Shown: positions 43,335-52,986, numbered from the stretch's first letter. The stretch: 64,000 bases of DNA from SM1-73 sp964588305 (GCA_964588305.1 CAZPOP010000002.1:1-64000), one strand, 5' to 3'. The notes: generated by a model from the letters alone, not told the origin. Numbers and translations: made by a program.

Positions 43335-44726
43335 TCAATCTTTGAAAAAGGGCCTCCATTTCTCTTCTTCAGGTTTGGGCGTCAGCAGACTTACGATAAT
43401 TAGGCTCGAGACGGATAAGATAAGTGCCGGATAGATGGTGGGCACGTTAAAGGGCTTCTGCAAAAGTTCCCATCCTATGGTGGTCACCATGCCCAAAGCG
43501 ATGGAACAAACCCCGCCGGCGGGTGTGGCTCTTTTCCAGAAAAAGGCGGCCAAGGTGGCTGGAGTTATGCCTACACCATACATGGTGTAAGCATACAGAG
43601 CCATAGCCAAAACCGTGGTGAAAAACTTTACCTGAACAAAAGCGATAATCCCTAATGCAATCACCACTAATCTTGAATAAAGCACTATCCTTTTTTGCGA
43701 GACGTCCGGATTTATGAATCTCTGATAGATATCTCTCATTATGTTGGTGGAAGGAACCAGAAGGAACGAATCCGCGGTGGAGACGATCACCGCCACGATG
43801 GCGGCAAGCAAGATCAATCCAATAACCGGTGATAATCCATGACGCACTGAATGCAAAAGCACCATTTCCGGATCTATATCCAAAAATACACTGCTTCCGA
43901 TTATGGCCAAAACCACGATCAAGGTCTCGACAAAGATGGTGCCCGAAATCCAGCCAATCACGGACGCTTTTGCAGCTTTTTCGTCTCTCGCGGAGAAGAA
44001 TCTCTGGTACATGTTGGATTCACCCAACAAAAGAAGCATGGTGGGGAGGGAATAGCTCAAAGCCTCCCAGATGCTCATGGTTCCCAAAACCTGAAATCTC
44101 TCCGCAGGCAGGTTATTCATTATATTTCCCCAGCCTCCGGCTAACTTCAACAAGAATGGAAAACCAATGATGAATCCCAACAGCAAAACCACCCCGTTCA
44201 CCACGTCGGTATAGGCCACCGAGATCATCCCGGCCAGAGCGGTATAGGCGATGACAAAGACCGCGGTGAGAATTATCCCTTGATCGATAGGTATGCCTGC
44301 CACCATATTCAAAACCCAACCCCCGGCTTTGAACTGATAACTGACGATAGCGGTATAGGCAATGATGGTGGTGATGGTTCCCAGGATGCGGGCATATTTA
44401 TTATATCGTGCTTCCAGGATGTCAGGAACCGTGAATTGAGCGAATCTTCTGGCACGACCGGCTATGAAATACAGGACAATAATCGCCACCCACACTCCCG
44501 CATCGAACCACAGGGCCGAAAAACCTTTCCTGTAGCTAAGCCCTGCTGAGGCAATGATGCTTCCCGACCCAATCCAGGTGGCTAAAAGCGTCCCCACCAA
44601 TACCGGTGCGGAGAGTTTTCTTCCCGCCACCATGAAGTCCGTCTGCGTTTTAACCGCCCGGCTGCGTATAGCCCCCACGCCGATCAGGATTAAAAGATAA
44701 GCTAAAATTGCCCAGAAATAAATCAT
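43335..44726 (-). CDS. Sodium:solute symporter family transporter
   Basis: Inner-membrane cotransporter of the SSS family, about 463 residues and roughly 12-13 membrane segments. The N-terminal helix FWAILAYLLILIGVGAI is followed by TDFMVAGRKLSAPVLVGTLLATWIGSGSII, the classic first repeat, and GFSALWFDAGVW, AQFTVPDILEARYNKYARI. Substrate (proline, pantothenate, sugar, other) cannot be told. ATG 44726 gives the standard N-terminus; the frame is open for 23 more codons through a palindrome. It lies downstream of kdsB-pyrG on the same strand. Confidence 0.92.
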   Translation of the reverse strand: MIYFWAILAYLLILIGVGAIRSRAVKTQTDFMVAGRKLSAPVLVGTLLATWIGSGSIIASAGLSYRKGFSALWFDAGVWVAIIVLYFIAGRARRFAQFTVPDILEARYNKYARILGTITTIIAYTAIVSYQFKAGGWVLNMVAGIPIDQGIILTAVFVIAYTALAGMISVAYTDVVNGVVLLLGFIIGFPFLLKLAGGWGNIMNNLPAERFQVLGTMSIWEALSYSLPTMLLLLGESNMYQRFFSARDEKAAKASVIGWISGTIFVETLIVVLAIIGSSVFLDIDPEMVLLHSVRHGLSPVIGLILLAAIVAVIVSTADSFLLVPSTNIMRDIYQRFINPDVSQKRIVLYSRLVVIALGIIAFVQVKFFTTVLAMALYAYTMYGVGITPATLAAFFWKRATPAGGVCSIALGMVTTIGWELLQKPFNVPTIYPALILSVSSLIIVSLLTPKPEEEKWRPFFKD

Positions 44727-44742
44727 TATCTTTAAAAGGAGT

Positions 44743-44892
44743 GCACCAGCGTGCTGGTGCGGTTTTGCTGTCTGGCTCAAAGGGGATGTTATCATCCCCT
44801 TTATTTTTTCCTCGGGATGATAACGTCCCTCGCGTAGCGAGATGCTATCGTCCGTTTACTGCTCTCAGGCGGATGTCATCATCCGCTGGGCG
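44743..44892. repeat. Cluster of palindromes between pyrG and the symporter gene
   Basis: Contains GCACCAGC-GT-GCTGGTGC (44743-44760), AAAGGGGATG-TTAT-CATCCCCTTT (44779-44802) followed by ATTTTTT on the plus strand, and later GGGATGATAACGTCCC and GCGGATGTCATCATCCGC units. The T run is on the strand opposite to the genes. Confidence 0.6.
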
Positions 44893-44923
44893 CATCCGAC
44901 TTTATGATGAAACTCCTGGTCTT

Positions 44924-46600
44924 TTATTTTTTGATCGATTCTTTCTCTTCGGGGATATTCGATTCTCTTGATTTTCGATATTTCAACGCTGCCTTCACCA
45001 GGTCTCTAAAAAGTGGGTGGGCTTCGGTCGGGCGGGATTTAAGCTCCGGATGAAACTGCACGGCCACGAACCAGGGATGACCCTCAAGCTCGATTATCTC
45101 CACCAACCTACCATCCGGAGAAAGCCCGGCTAACTTAAGTCCGGCTTTGGTCAAGACCTCCCTGAACTGATTATTGAATTCGTATCGGTGCCTGTGCCTT
45201 TCTGAGATTTCTTTTTTTCCGTAAGCTTTAAAGGAGAGACTTTCCTTTTCCAGAATACAGGGATAGGCCCCCAACCGCATGGTGCCACCCAAATCGGTGA
45301 TCGTTTCCTGATCCGGCATCAGATGGATCACCGGATGTTTGGTTTCCTGATCAAACTCAAAGCTATTTGCTTTTTCCAGCTTACATACGTTTCGGGCAAA
45401 CTCGATCACTGCGCACTGCATACCCAGGCAAATCCCCAGATAGGGAGTCTGATTCTCCCGCACGTATCTTAGCGCCTCGATTTTCCCCTCGATTCCTCTT
45501 TCACCGAAGCCACCGGGGATCAGCACCCCGTCCACATCACCCAGATCTGAATCTGCGCTCTTTTTGGTGACCTCCTCTGCGTCGATCCATTTTAACTCTA
45601 CGCTGCAGTCGTTCTCCACTCCCGCATGCACGAAGGCTTCGATTATGCTTTTATAGGCATCCTTCAGATGGGTATACTTGCCGCAGATGCCGATTCTGAC
45701 GCTATTCTTCGGGTTCTTGATCTTGTCCAGCATCCTGACCCAATCATCCATCTGAAGCTCCCCACACTTTAGATCAAGATGTTTGATGATTAGATCATCC
45801 AGGTTTTCCTGGTGAAACAGAAGCGGCACTTCATATATACAATCCACGTCGATGGCCTGAATGACTGCTTCGCTGGGCACGTTGCAAAAGAGCCCGATCT
45901 TTTCCTTCAACTGTCTGGTAAGGGCCTGTGCGGTCCGGCACAAAAGTATGCTGGGCTGGATTCCAATCTCCCTCAACTCTTTCACGCTGTGTTGGGTAGG
46001 CTTGGTCTTCACCTCCCCGGCAGACCGAACAAAGGGAACCAGGGTAAGGTGGATGAAAAGCGTATTATTAAGCCCACATTCCAACCCCATCTGTCTGATG
46101 GATTCTAAGAAAGGCAGACTTTCGATATCCCCTACTGTTCCCCCGATCTCGGTGATCACCACGTCCACCTTTCCGTTCATCCGGCCCACCTTCTTTATCC
46201 TGTCCTTGATCTCGTTGGTGATGTGAGGGATAACCTGTACGGTGGAGCCTAAATAATCTCCCTTTCTTTCCCGCGAGATGACCGCATCGTAGATCTGGCC
46301 AGAGGTGAGGTTGTTATCTCTGGACAGGTTTTCGCCGATGAACCTCTCGTAGTGCCCTAAATCCAGATCGGTCTCCGCCCCGTCATCCAGCACAAAGACC
46401 TCCCCGTGTTGAAAGGGGTTCATGGTTCCCGGATCAACATTTATGTAGGGATCAAGTTTCTGCAGATTGACTCTCAGGCCTCTTTTTTTCAACAAAAGTC
46501 CAATGGATGCGGAGGCAATGCCCTTTCCCAGGGAGGAAACCACTCCTCCGGTCACAAATATGTATTTCACATTCCCTGCGGACTTTTCTCTGGCGCTCAC
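44924..46600 (-). CDS. pyrG: CTP synthase
   Basis: Aminates UTP to CTP with glutamine. The N-terminal synthase domain has KYIFVTGGVVSSLGKGIASAS, LDPYINVDPGTMNP and GGTVGDIESLPFLE; the C-terminal class I glutaminase domain has VLIPGGFGERG, the nucleophile in YLGICLGMQCAVIEFARN and the His/Glu pair in QFHPELKSRP. Two GTG starts are possible: 46600, overlapping the kdsB stop (GTGA), and 46570, which starts directly at VKYIFVTGG; I give the longer, coupled one (558 residues). Confidence 0.96.
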   Translation of the reverse strand: MSAREKSAGNVKYIFVTGGVVSSLGKGIASASIGLLLKKRGLRVNLQKLDPYINVDPGTMNPFQHGEVFVLDDGAETDLDLGHYERFIGENLSRDNNLTSGQIYDAVISRERKGDYLGSTVQVIPHITNEIKDRIKKVGRMNGKVDVVITEIGGTVGDIESLPFLESIRQMGLECGLNNTLFIHLTLVPFVRSAGEVKTKPTQHSVKELREIGIQPSILLCRTAQALTRQLKEKIGLFCNVPSEAVIQAIDVDCIYEVPLLFHQENLDDLIIKHLDLKCGELQMDDWVRMLDKIKNPKNSVRIGICGKYTHLKDAYKSIIEAFVHAGVENDCSVELKWIDAEEVTKKSADSDLGDVDGVLIPGGFGERGIEGKIEALRYVRENQTPYLGICLGMQCAVIEFARNVCKLEKANSFEFDQETKHPVIHLMPDQETITDLGGTMRLGAYPCILEKESLSFKAYGKKEISERHRHRYEFNNQFREVLTKAGLKLAGLSPDGRLVEIIELEGHPWFVAVQFHPELKSRPTEAHPLFRDLVKAALKYRKSRESNIPEEKESIKK

Positions 46601-47379
46601 CTTGATTTCCCTTTCTTTTGTCTTTTCAGTTTTATCAAATCTGCCGGCGCATCCACGGTAAGAGATTTGTGTTTTGTGACACACACTTTGATTTTGTATC
46701 CGTTTTCCAACGCCCTCAACTGTTCCAATTTCTCATATCTCTCCAGCGGTGTCTGCTTCCAGGACGCAAACTTCAAAAGAGCATCCTTCCTGAATGCATA
46801 CATTCCTATGTGTTCATAATATGGCGCCCTTTTCAGGTTCATTTCGGTAAAACCCTTGGCATACGGGGTGCGGTGTATGTCTCGCACGTAGGGTATGGGG
46901 AAACGCGAAAAATAGATGGCGAATCCTTTCTGGTCCAAGATTACTTTGACCACATTGGGATTTTTCAGCTCTTCAGGATCGGTTATTTTCCTGGCCAGGG
47001 TTCCCATCGCGAGGTTTCTCTCCGAAAGCATCGAAGAGACCAAATCATCGATCATTCTGGGATCAAGAAACGGCTGATCGCACTGGATATTCACCACCAG
47101 ATCGCAGTGTAGGTTTCTGACCACCTCCGCGGCCCTATCGGTTCCGGTGGGATGTTTTCTGAGGCTCAAATATGCCTCTCCCCCGAACCCATAGACCTCA
47201 TCTGAGACCCGGGCAGAATCTGTGGCCACGATTACCCTGTCCAGAAAGCCCGATTTCTTGGCGCACTCATATACCCTTTGCACCAAAGGCCTTCCATCAA
47301 TTGGTATTAAAGGTTTTCCCGGAAGTCTCTTGGAGCCGTATCTGGCAGGAATGATCCCGATGATTTTTCGTTTCGCCAT
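46597..47379 (-). CDS. kdsB: 3-deoxy-manno-octulosonate cytidylyltransferase
   Basis: Activates KDO to CMP-KDO using CTP, which fits its coupling to the CTP synthase gene. The 260-residue protein has IIPARYGSKRLPGKPL at the N-terminus, VIVATDS, HPTGTDRAAEV, NIQCDQPFLDP and HIGMYAFRKDALLKF, all family hallmarks. ATG 47379 (MAKRKIIGIIPARYGS) is used; the frame is open for 18 codons upstream. A promoter with TTGACA lies just before it, and an IS remnant begins ~35 bases further upstream. Confidence 0.96.
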   Translation of the reverse strand: MAKRKIIGIIPARYGSKRLPGKPLIPIDGRPLVQRVYECAKKSGFLDRVIVATDSARVSDEVYGFGGEAYLSLRKHPTGTDRAAEVVRNLHCDLVVNIQCDQPFLDPRMIDDLVSSMLSERNLAMGTLARKITDPEELKNPNVVKVILDQKGFAIYFSRFPIPYVRDIHRTPYAKGFTEMNLKRAPYYEHIGMYAFRKDALLKFASWKQTPLERYEKLEQLRALENGYKIKVCVTKHKSLTVDAPADLIKLKRQKKGKSR

Positions 47380-47414
47380 TTTTAATTTCGGAAAACGATT
47401 TTCAATTAAGCTGC

Positions 47415-47443
47415 AGTTTACAACACTACGCATCCTTTGTCAA
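47415..47443 (-). promoter_or_regulatory. Promoter of kdsB-pyrG
   Basis: On the minus strand TTGACA (47443-47438), 17-base spacer, TAAACT (47420-47415), 36 bases before the kdsB ATG. A second TTGACA lies 21 bases further upstream (47464-47459). Confidence 0.6.
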
Positions 47444-47477
47444 CAAAAAAATGTCCACTGTCAACGCAAGTCAAAAA

Positions 47478-48786
47478 TGTCAGGTTTTCTGCAAATTAAA
47501 AATGTCAGTAATTTAAGGTTACAAGCTGGGTTTCCTTTTGTTGGATAACGCGGTTAAAGGATTTGATCTTCTCCTTTGATACCGGTTTATGTTTTAGCTT
47601 TTTGCCTTGGTAGAAGATGTTGACGGAACCATCCAGATACTCATGCACCTTCACCTTGGCCTTGCAGTAGCTTGACCGGTATCCATTAGACAGTATCTGA
47701 AAAGCCCTTCCATTGTAACTTATGGTGTTGTCCCCAGCCACAACCCTTTCCCCTTTAAAACAGAAGACACCCTTTAAGCTTGACTCTTTTGGTAAGGGTC
47801 TATAGGCAGTTCCACTTTCTTTAGCCGGACGAGAAAACATCCGATTGTGCCTGGGAATAAACTTCTCTTGCAGATAACGGTTAGCATCCTCTAAGATGGG
47901 GATGTTGTGTAAGCGGAGCTCCGAACAGAGTCTGTCTTAGAATACCCCAAACTTCCTCTCCATCCTCCCTTTGGCCTGGGGTGAATAGGCATAGATCATC
48001 CTTACCCCTAATTCCTCTAAAGCCCTGGCAAACTGTGTGGAGGGATATTCTCCTTTAAGCTGGTACTCCATACTCTGGTGGCGGGTGGTCTTAAAGTTGG
48101 AACCACGATCCACATACACCCTCAAAGGAATCCCTCTTTTCCGAACAATATCCCTAAATACTCCCATGTTCTGTTTTACCCCATCAGTCAACACAAACTG
48201 GGCTCCCGCCACCTTGCCGGTAGCATCATCCACACCCCCAATCAGATAAAGTCCAGGACCTCTCCCCTCCAGCCAATCGTGATCAGAGGTGTCAAATTGA
48301 ACCATCTGACCCTCCCTGGAACAAGGTTCTCTCCTCTTTCGGTGTTTGGGATATCTTCTCTGCTTGACGTAAGAGCCCCTTTCCAATAAAATCTGTCTCA
48401 CCGACTCCCGGGAAACCTTTATCCCTTCCTCCTCATTCAAATACTCCGTCATGTGGGTCAGGTTGAAACCTCCATATTCAGTCTTAGAAAAATGGCCTAT
48501 CTTATCCTTTATCTTCTCCGTAAGCCAACGCAGCGTACGCTTACCTCTACTCTTGTGGATTATCCCTCCGGCTCCTTCCCTCTCCACCCGTGCCTTTATC
48601 CGATATACCTGCCGCTGACGCAATCCCAAAATCAAACCAGCCTCTTTGACCCTAAGATAACCCTCTTCAATCTCACAAATCGTCTTATACCTTGGTGCCT
48701 CTTTCATCGTCAGGCTTAACAAACTTATCACCTCCTCTTGAGAAGGGGATTATAACCTGACATTCTCTATTTGCAAACTACTGACA
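47478..48786. mobile_element. Degraded insertion sequence, ~1.3 kb
   Basis: Bounded by imperfect inverted repeats that start TGTCAG and each carry a second ATGTCAG inward: 47477-47483 and 47502-47508 at one end, complements at 48757-48763 and 48781-48787 at the other (offsets 25 and 24), sharing a TTTGCAAAT-like core. It encloses one interrupted transposase on the minus strand. I saw no target-site duplication. Confidence 0.8.
47505..48731 (-). pseudogene. Transposase with integrase core, interrupted by one in-frame stop
   Basis: DDE-type transposase of the IS481/ISNCY kind: N-terminal helix-turn-helix (LRVKEAGLILGLRQRQVYRI), a second HTH, then the catalytic core with VQFDTSDHDWLEG, YVDRGSNFKT and the final acidic region AKGRMERKFGVF. 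The frame stops at TAA 47937-47939 but continues in the same frame as DRLCSELRLHNIPILEDAN... to 47505. Intact relatives have a glutamine at this place (FQDRL), so CAA changed to TAA is likely. The C-terminal part (MFSRPAKESG to VTLNY) is otherwise well kept. Initiation may be GTG 48731 or a TTG/ATG shortly after. Confidence 0.85.
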
Positions 48787-49155
48787 TTATTATATTGCGA
48801 AGACACCTTTTCGTCAAGCTTCTGAGGAACTCAGGAATGTGGGGGTTGGGAGCCCGCCGGATGCAGTCAAGCCCTACGAGTTCTTAATCGAGTTTAAATC
48901 GGAGTGCGGAAGCAGAGCTTCCGCAGCGCAAGCAAGCTTGCGCACTCCTTTTCTTACCCTTTTCCAAATCATCAACATAATTAGTTGATAACTATAAGTT
49001 AGGTTCCGGCAAGGGGTCTTGGCTGCCCAACTTGCTTTCTTCTGAAATCTCCGAATTCTTTGTTGCAAATGGGTATTGACAACAAGCAGGCAAAGTTTAT
49101 TTTAGTAATCTTTGGAGCGATTAACGTAATTAGAGTGTTTAAGGCTGTTGTCGAG
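48787..49155. other. Gene-free interval after IS, with a three-way-junction repeat
   Basis: Arms GGAGTGC/GCACTCC (48901-48907, 48942-48948) enclose GCGGAAGC-AGA-GCTTCCGC and GCGCAAGC-AA-GCTTGCGC hairpins, then CCTTTTCTTA. The left part near 48810-48870 has no recognisable feature. No gene is seen, although the next gene's frame is open from 49060. Confidence 0.6.
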
Positions 49156-50088
49156 ATGAGATTCTATTTGATCATATTTCTATCCTTAATGTTCGTGTTT
49201 TCTGCTTCCCCTTGGGCAGTCTCCCAGGTCGATTCTGTTTATGGTAAGCAGAATCGGACCACGGAGACAAAAATCCAATTGGAAGCAGCAGTGGATCGCC
49301 CTGAACTCCCCTTTAATGAAAAATTGACCCTGACCGTGCAAGCAAGCTGGGATGGAGAACAGAGCAGATTCAAAATAACCCCGATTGCTCCGCCAGAATG
49401 TGAGAATTTTGAGATACTAGGAAGCTCATCGGTGAACGAGACCAAGATGGTGGAGGGAGAGGCAAAATCGACCAAGACCTTTAAGTTTATTCTGAAGCCC
49501 ACTCAAACCGGGACCGGAGGCATCGGGCCGGTCTTGTTCAGCTATGTGGACAATGTGACCGAGGATAGTTCCTCTCTTTCCACTCAGCCCATAAGCGTAA
49601 AGATAAATCCACCAATGGAGAAAAAACAGCCGGATTACAAGATTTTCTTAATCATCGCCATCGTCTCGATTCTCATATATGTGGTTTATTCTGCCAGGAG
49701 AAAGACCAAAAGGATACAAATCTCTGACCAGACCAAAGAAGAAGTCAAGATTCCAGAAAAGACTCTGGAGGAAAAGAATCTGGAGAACCTATCTGTGTTG
49801 TCTTCACTCATTTCAGAGGGAAAGGCGGATGAATTTTCCTCTAAGGTTTATAAATTGATGACAAGTTATTTAGAAGAGAAATACCACATCTTTACCGCCG
49901 GGAAGACGACCAATGACATCATCGATTCCTTGGCGCCTCTAAACTTGTCCGAGGACCAGATAAGTTTAATAAAAGATACTCTCTCTAGTTGCGATCTGGT
50001 CAAATTCGCCAAAGAAGGGGCGGAGAAGGAAAGATGTGACGAGATATCCAGCCAAGTCAAGAAATTCTTGGAACAAAGTGTAAGGTGA
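49156..50088 (+). CDS. Short BatD-like membrane protein 1
   Basis: A 310-residue exported, membrane-anchored protein. Signal peptide (MRFYLIIFLSLMFVFSASPW), a periplasmic beta-rich part resembling one BatD domain (VDRPELPFNEKLTLTVQASW, then FKFILKPTQTGTGGIGPVLF), one membrane segment (FLIIAIVSILIYVVY, ~residue 178) and a cytoplasmic helical tail. The tail ends with SSCDLVKFAKEG, a motif repeated in the two other BatD-like proteins of this cluster. ATG 49156 gives a clean signal peptide; the frame opens at 49060. It leads the MoxR-Bat cluster. Confidence 0.82.
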   Translation: MRFYLIIFLSLMFVFSASPWAVSQVDSVYGKQNRTTETKIQLEAAVDRPELPFNEKLTLTVQASWDGEQSRFKITPIAPPECENFEILGSSSVNETKMVEGEAKSTKTFKFILKPTQTGTGGIGPVLFSYVDNVTEDSSSLSTQPISVKINPPMEKKQPDYKIFLIIAIVSILIYVVYSARRKTKRIQISDQTKEEVKIPEKTLEEKNLENLSVLSSLISEGKADEFSSKVYKLMTSYLEEKYHIFTAGKTTNDIIDSLAPLNLSEDQISLIKDTLSSCDLVKFAKEGAEKERCDEISSQVKKFLEQSVR

Positions 50089-50283
50089 GAGGTAAAATGG
50101 TTCAGTATGTGAAAGAACTTTGAAATAGTCGAGCAGATCTGTCTCCCTTTTTTTGAGAGTGTATCCGAAACATTTGGGTTTCGAAGGTCGAAGGCTGAAG
50201 CCTTCCGCTGCACTCTTTGGATTTGGAGAAGTAATTCTCAAACTCGCAACCGATAAACTTCAAATGACGTTCTTGGAGGAAGT

Positions 50284-51291
50284 ATGCACACAGAAACGAA
50301 CCGAACTGCACAGGATATTAAGGCCATTCAGGAGAAGGTGGAAAAGGAAAGCCTATTCGTTCAGGAGCTTTTGTCCGAGATAGGGAAGGTGATCGTTGGC
50401 CAGAAGTATCTGGTAGAGAGATTGTTGTTAGCTCTTTTGGCCAATGGCCATATTCTGATCGAAGGCGTTCCCGGGCTGGCCAAGTCTCTGTCGGTTAAGA
50501 CCCTCTCCGATGCCATACAGACCAAATTTCAGAGGATTCAGTTTACCCCTGATCTTCTTCCGGCAGACCTGATTGGCACCATGATCTACAACCCCCAAAA
50601 GGGAAACTTCTCCACCAAAAAGGGTCCGATCTTTGCCAATCTGATACTGGCGGATGAGATAAACCGCGCACCGGCCAAGGTGCAGAGTGCGCTTTTAGAA
50701 TCGATGCAGGAAAGACAGGTGACCATCGGGGACAATAGCTACAAATTGGACGAGCCCTTTCTGGTGTTGGCTACTCAAAATCCCATTGAGCAAGAGGGAA
50801 CTTATCCTCTTCCAGAGGCGCAGGTGGACCGGTTCATGCTTAAGCTTTCCCTCACCTATCCCAGCAAAGACGAGGAGTGGGAGATCATCGATCGAAACGC
50901 CGAGGTGGGTTTCCCTCCGGTGAGGAAGGTGGTATCCCCTGATGCGATCCTGAAAGCCAGAGAGGTGGTTAACCATATCTACGTGGATGAAAAGATCAAG
51001 GATTACATTCTGAATATCGTCTTTGCCACTCGCAACCCGGAGGCATATAATCTGGATTTGAAGGATTTGATCGCCTATGGAGCCTCGCCGCGGGCCTCCA
51101 TTTACTTGAATCTGGTGGCCAAAGCCCACGCCTTCTTGAGGGGACGAGGATACGTGACCCCGGAAGACATCAAAGCCATCGGCATGGACGTCTTGAGGCA
51201 TCGGGTTATCGTCACCTACGAGGCTGAAGCGGAGGAGACCACCTCCGAGGATATTGTCAAAAAAGTATTCGATGAGGTGGAGGTTCCGTAA
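50284..51291 (+). CDS. moxR: MoxR-family AAA+ ATPase
   Basis: Cytoplasmic AAA+ ATPase of 335 residues that works as a chaperone with VWA-domain proteins. Walker A is EGVPGLAKS near residue 60, with QRIQFTPDLLPADLIGT, Walker B in ILADEINRAPAKVQSALLE, sensor 1 in LATQNPIEQEGTYPLPEAQ and a C-terminal lid with ASPRASI. ATG 50284 follows GGAGG. The neighbouring DUF58, BatA and BatB genes are its usual partners. Confidence 0.96.
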   Translation: MHTETNRTAQDIKAIQEKVEKESLFVQELLSEIGKVIVGQKYLVERLLLALLANGHILIEGVPGLAKSLSVKTLSDAIQTKFQRIQFTPDLLPADLIGTMIYNPQKGNFSTKKGPIFANLILADEINRAPAKVQSALLESMQERQVTIGDNSYKLDEPFLVLATQNPIEQEGTYPLPEAQVDRFMLKLSLTYPSKDEEWEIIDRNAEVGFPPVRKVVSPDAILKAREVVNHIYVDEKIKDYILNIVFATRNPEAYNLDLKDLIAYGASPRASIYLNLVAKAHAFLRGRGYVTPEDIKAIGMDVLRHRVIVTYEAEAEETTSEDIVKKVFDEVEVP

Positions 51292-51460
51292 GTGAGGGAG
51301 TTATCAGGTTAGAAGGTTTGAAGGCTGTAAGGTTGGGAGATCAAAAGAATATCTTGGAGTGCATTAAGTTGCTGACCAGTCTTGCAGAGCAGGACATTTT
51401 TCGTATGAAGGCCAGAACCTAACTTAAGTTAGGTTCTGGTTAAGCATAAATCCGACAGAC

Positions 51461-52339
51461 ATGCTGCCAAAAGAGATCATAAGTAAAGTCAGACGAATCG
51501 AGATAAGGACCAAGAAGCTGGTGAACGACGTCTTTTCCGGAGAGTATCACTCCATCTTCAAAGGTCGGGGGATGGAGTTCGAGGAGGTGAGGGAATATCA
51601 ACCGGGGGACGACATCCGGATTATAGACTGGAACGTTACCGCTCGCTACGGATATCCCTTTGTCAAGAAATTCACCGAGGAGAGGGAACTGACGGTCATG
51701 CTTCTGGTGGATGCATCCTCCTCGGGGGAGTTCGGAACCGCTCAAAGGATGAAGGGAGACATAGCGGCTGAATTATGCTCGGTTCTGGCTTTCTCCGCCA
51801 TCAAGAATAACGATAAGGTGGGGATGATAATTTTCACCGACAGAATAGAAAAATACATAGCCCCCAAAAAGGGTAGTTCCCATGTGTTGAGATTGATCCG
51901 GGAAGTTCTTTACTTCAAACCGGAACATCAAAGAACCGACATAAACTGCGCATTGGATTTCTTGGGGCGAATCATAAAGAGAAGATGCGTGGTCTTCTTG
52001 GTCTCGGATTTCTTAAGCACCGGTTTTGAAAAAAAGCTCTGTGTTGCCAACAAAAGACATGATGTCGTCGCTATCAAGATAGTTGACCCCCGTGAGATAG
52101 AGTTGCCTAACGCGGGTTTCATAGAGCTGGAGGATACCGAGACCGGCGAACGGATACTGATCGACACCAAGGACTCAAGGGTGAGGAAGAGCTTTCGGGA
52201 TTATGCGGTGGCCGAACAAACCAATCTGGATATGACCTTTCGTTCCATAGATTTGGACCACATCCAGATCGTGACCGATAAGTCGTACGTGGAACCTTTG
52301 ATGGCTTTTTTCAGAGCCAGGGCCAAAAGATTCAGATAA
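51461..52339 (+). CDS. DUF58 domain protein
   Basis: A 292-residue DUF58/VWA-like protein found next to moxR in most bacteria. The family signature is GRGMEFEEVREYQPGDDIR followed by IDWNVTARYG, then a VWA-like fold with VMLLVDASSSGEF and FLVSDFLS. No signal or membrane segment. It lies ~170 bases after moxR; that gap carries a duplicated AACTTAAGTTAGGTTCTGG-like stretch but no gene. Confidence 0.94.
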   Translation: MLPKEIISKVRRIEIRTKKLVNDVFSGEYHSIFKGRGMEFEEVREYQPGDDIRIIDWNVTARYGYPFVKKFTEERELTVMLLVDASSSGEFGTAQRMKGDIAAELCSVLAFSAIKNNDKVGMIIFTDRIEKYIAPKKGSSHVLRLIREVLYFKPEHQRTDINCALDFLGRIIKRRCVVFLVSDFLSTGFEKKLCVANKRHDVVAIKIVDPREIELPNAGFIELEDTETGERILIDTKDSRVRKSFRDYAVAEQTNLDMTFRSIDLDHIQIVTDKSYVEPLMAFFRARAKRFR

Positions 52340-52539
52340 TTCGGACAACCCGATCGGAGCGTCGTTTGTCAATTAATGTTGCAATAATTTGTCATTGCGA
52401 GTCCCCCGCATCTGGCGGGGGACGAAGCAATCTCCGGGGAGTTGGAATATAATGAGATTGCTTCGTCGCTTCCGCTCCTCGCAAAGACGCGTTAGGATGT
52501 GTAGCGTTATTTGAGGGCCGTTTGGCCCGGGAGGAATTC

Positions 52540-52752
52540 ATGTTGGGAGGAATCGGAGCCCAGGAGATTCTGTTAATACTTTTGATCATTGTGCTTCTTT
52601 TCGGAGCCAGAAGGATTCCGGAGATCGCTCGAGGATTGGGCAAAAGCATGAGCGAGTTCAAAAAGGGGCTCAAAGAAGTAGATGAGGAGATCAAAAAGGA
52701 CGAGGAGCCCGAGAAGCGCAAGCCGCCGGAAAAAAAGAATTTGGCGGGGTAG
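52540..52752 (+). CDS. tatA: Sec-independent (Tat) translocase protein TatA
   Basis: A 70-residue TatA/E-type protein of the twin-arginine translocase. One membrane helix (AQEILLILLIIVLLF) is followed by the FGARRIPEIARGLGKSMSEFKKG amphipathic helix and a charged tail. ATG 52540 has GGGAGGAA just upstream; the in-frame TTG at 52522 is unlikely. It sits within the Bat cluster, far from any tatC in this window. Confidence 0.93.
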   Translation: MLGGIGAQEILLILLIIVLLFGARRIPEIARGLGKSMSEFKKGLKEVDEEIKKDEEPEKRKPPEKKNLAG

Positions 52753-52864
52753 TTGTCGACGGGCGGCAGCACGTTAACAGGCACTTGGGCCTGAGCGGGA
52801 TCGGAGTTTGTGCCGATTCATCGGGGTTCGGCTATGACGAGTTCTGCCACTCCGGCAGACTCGG

Positions 52865-52986
52865 AGTAGCGAGACATGCCTAGTACCGAGGCTTCCTTCG
52901 ACATTGAGTCTTCCCTCGACCCTGAGGTCTTCCTTCGACACTGAGTCTCAGGACGAAGTGCGGGACCGAAGGGCAGGACGAAGTGC
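52865..52986. repeat. Intergenic repeat, inverted copy of the one near 1 kb
   Basis: Starts with GAGTAGCGAGACATG (GTAGCGA family), then from 52888 reproduces, in reverse orientation and with few mismatches, the block at 1003-1070; a CTTCCTTCGACAxTGAGTC unit occurs twice. No coding sense is apparent. Confidence 0.65.
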
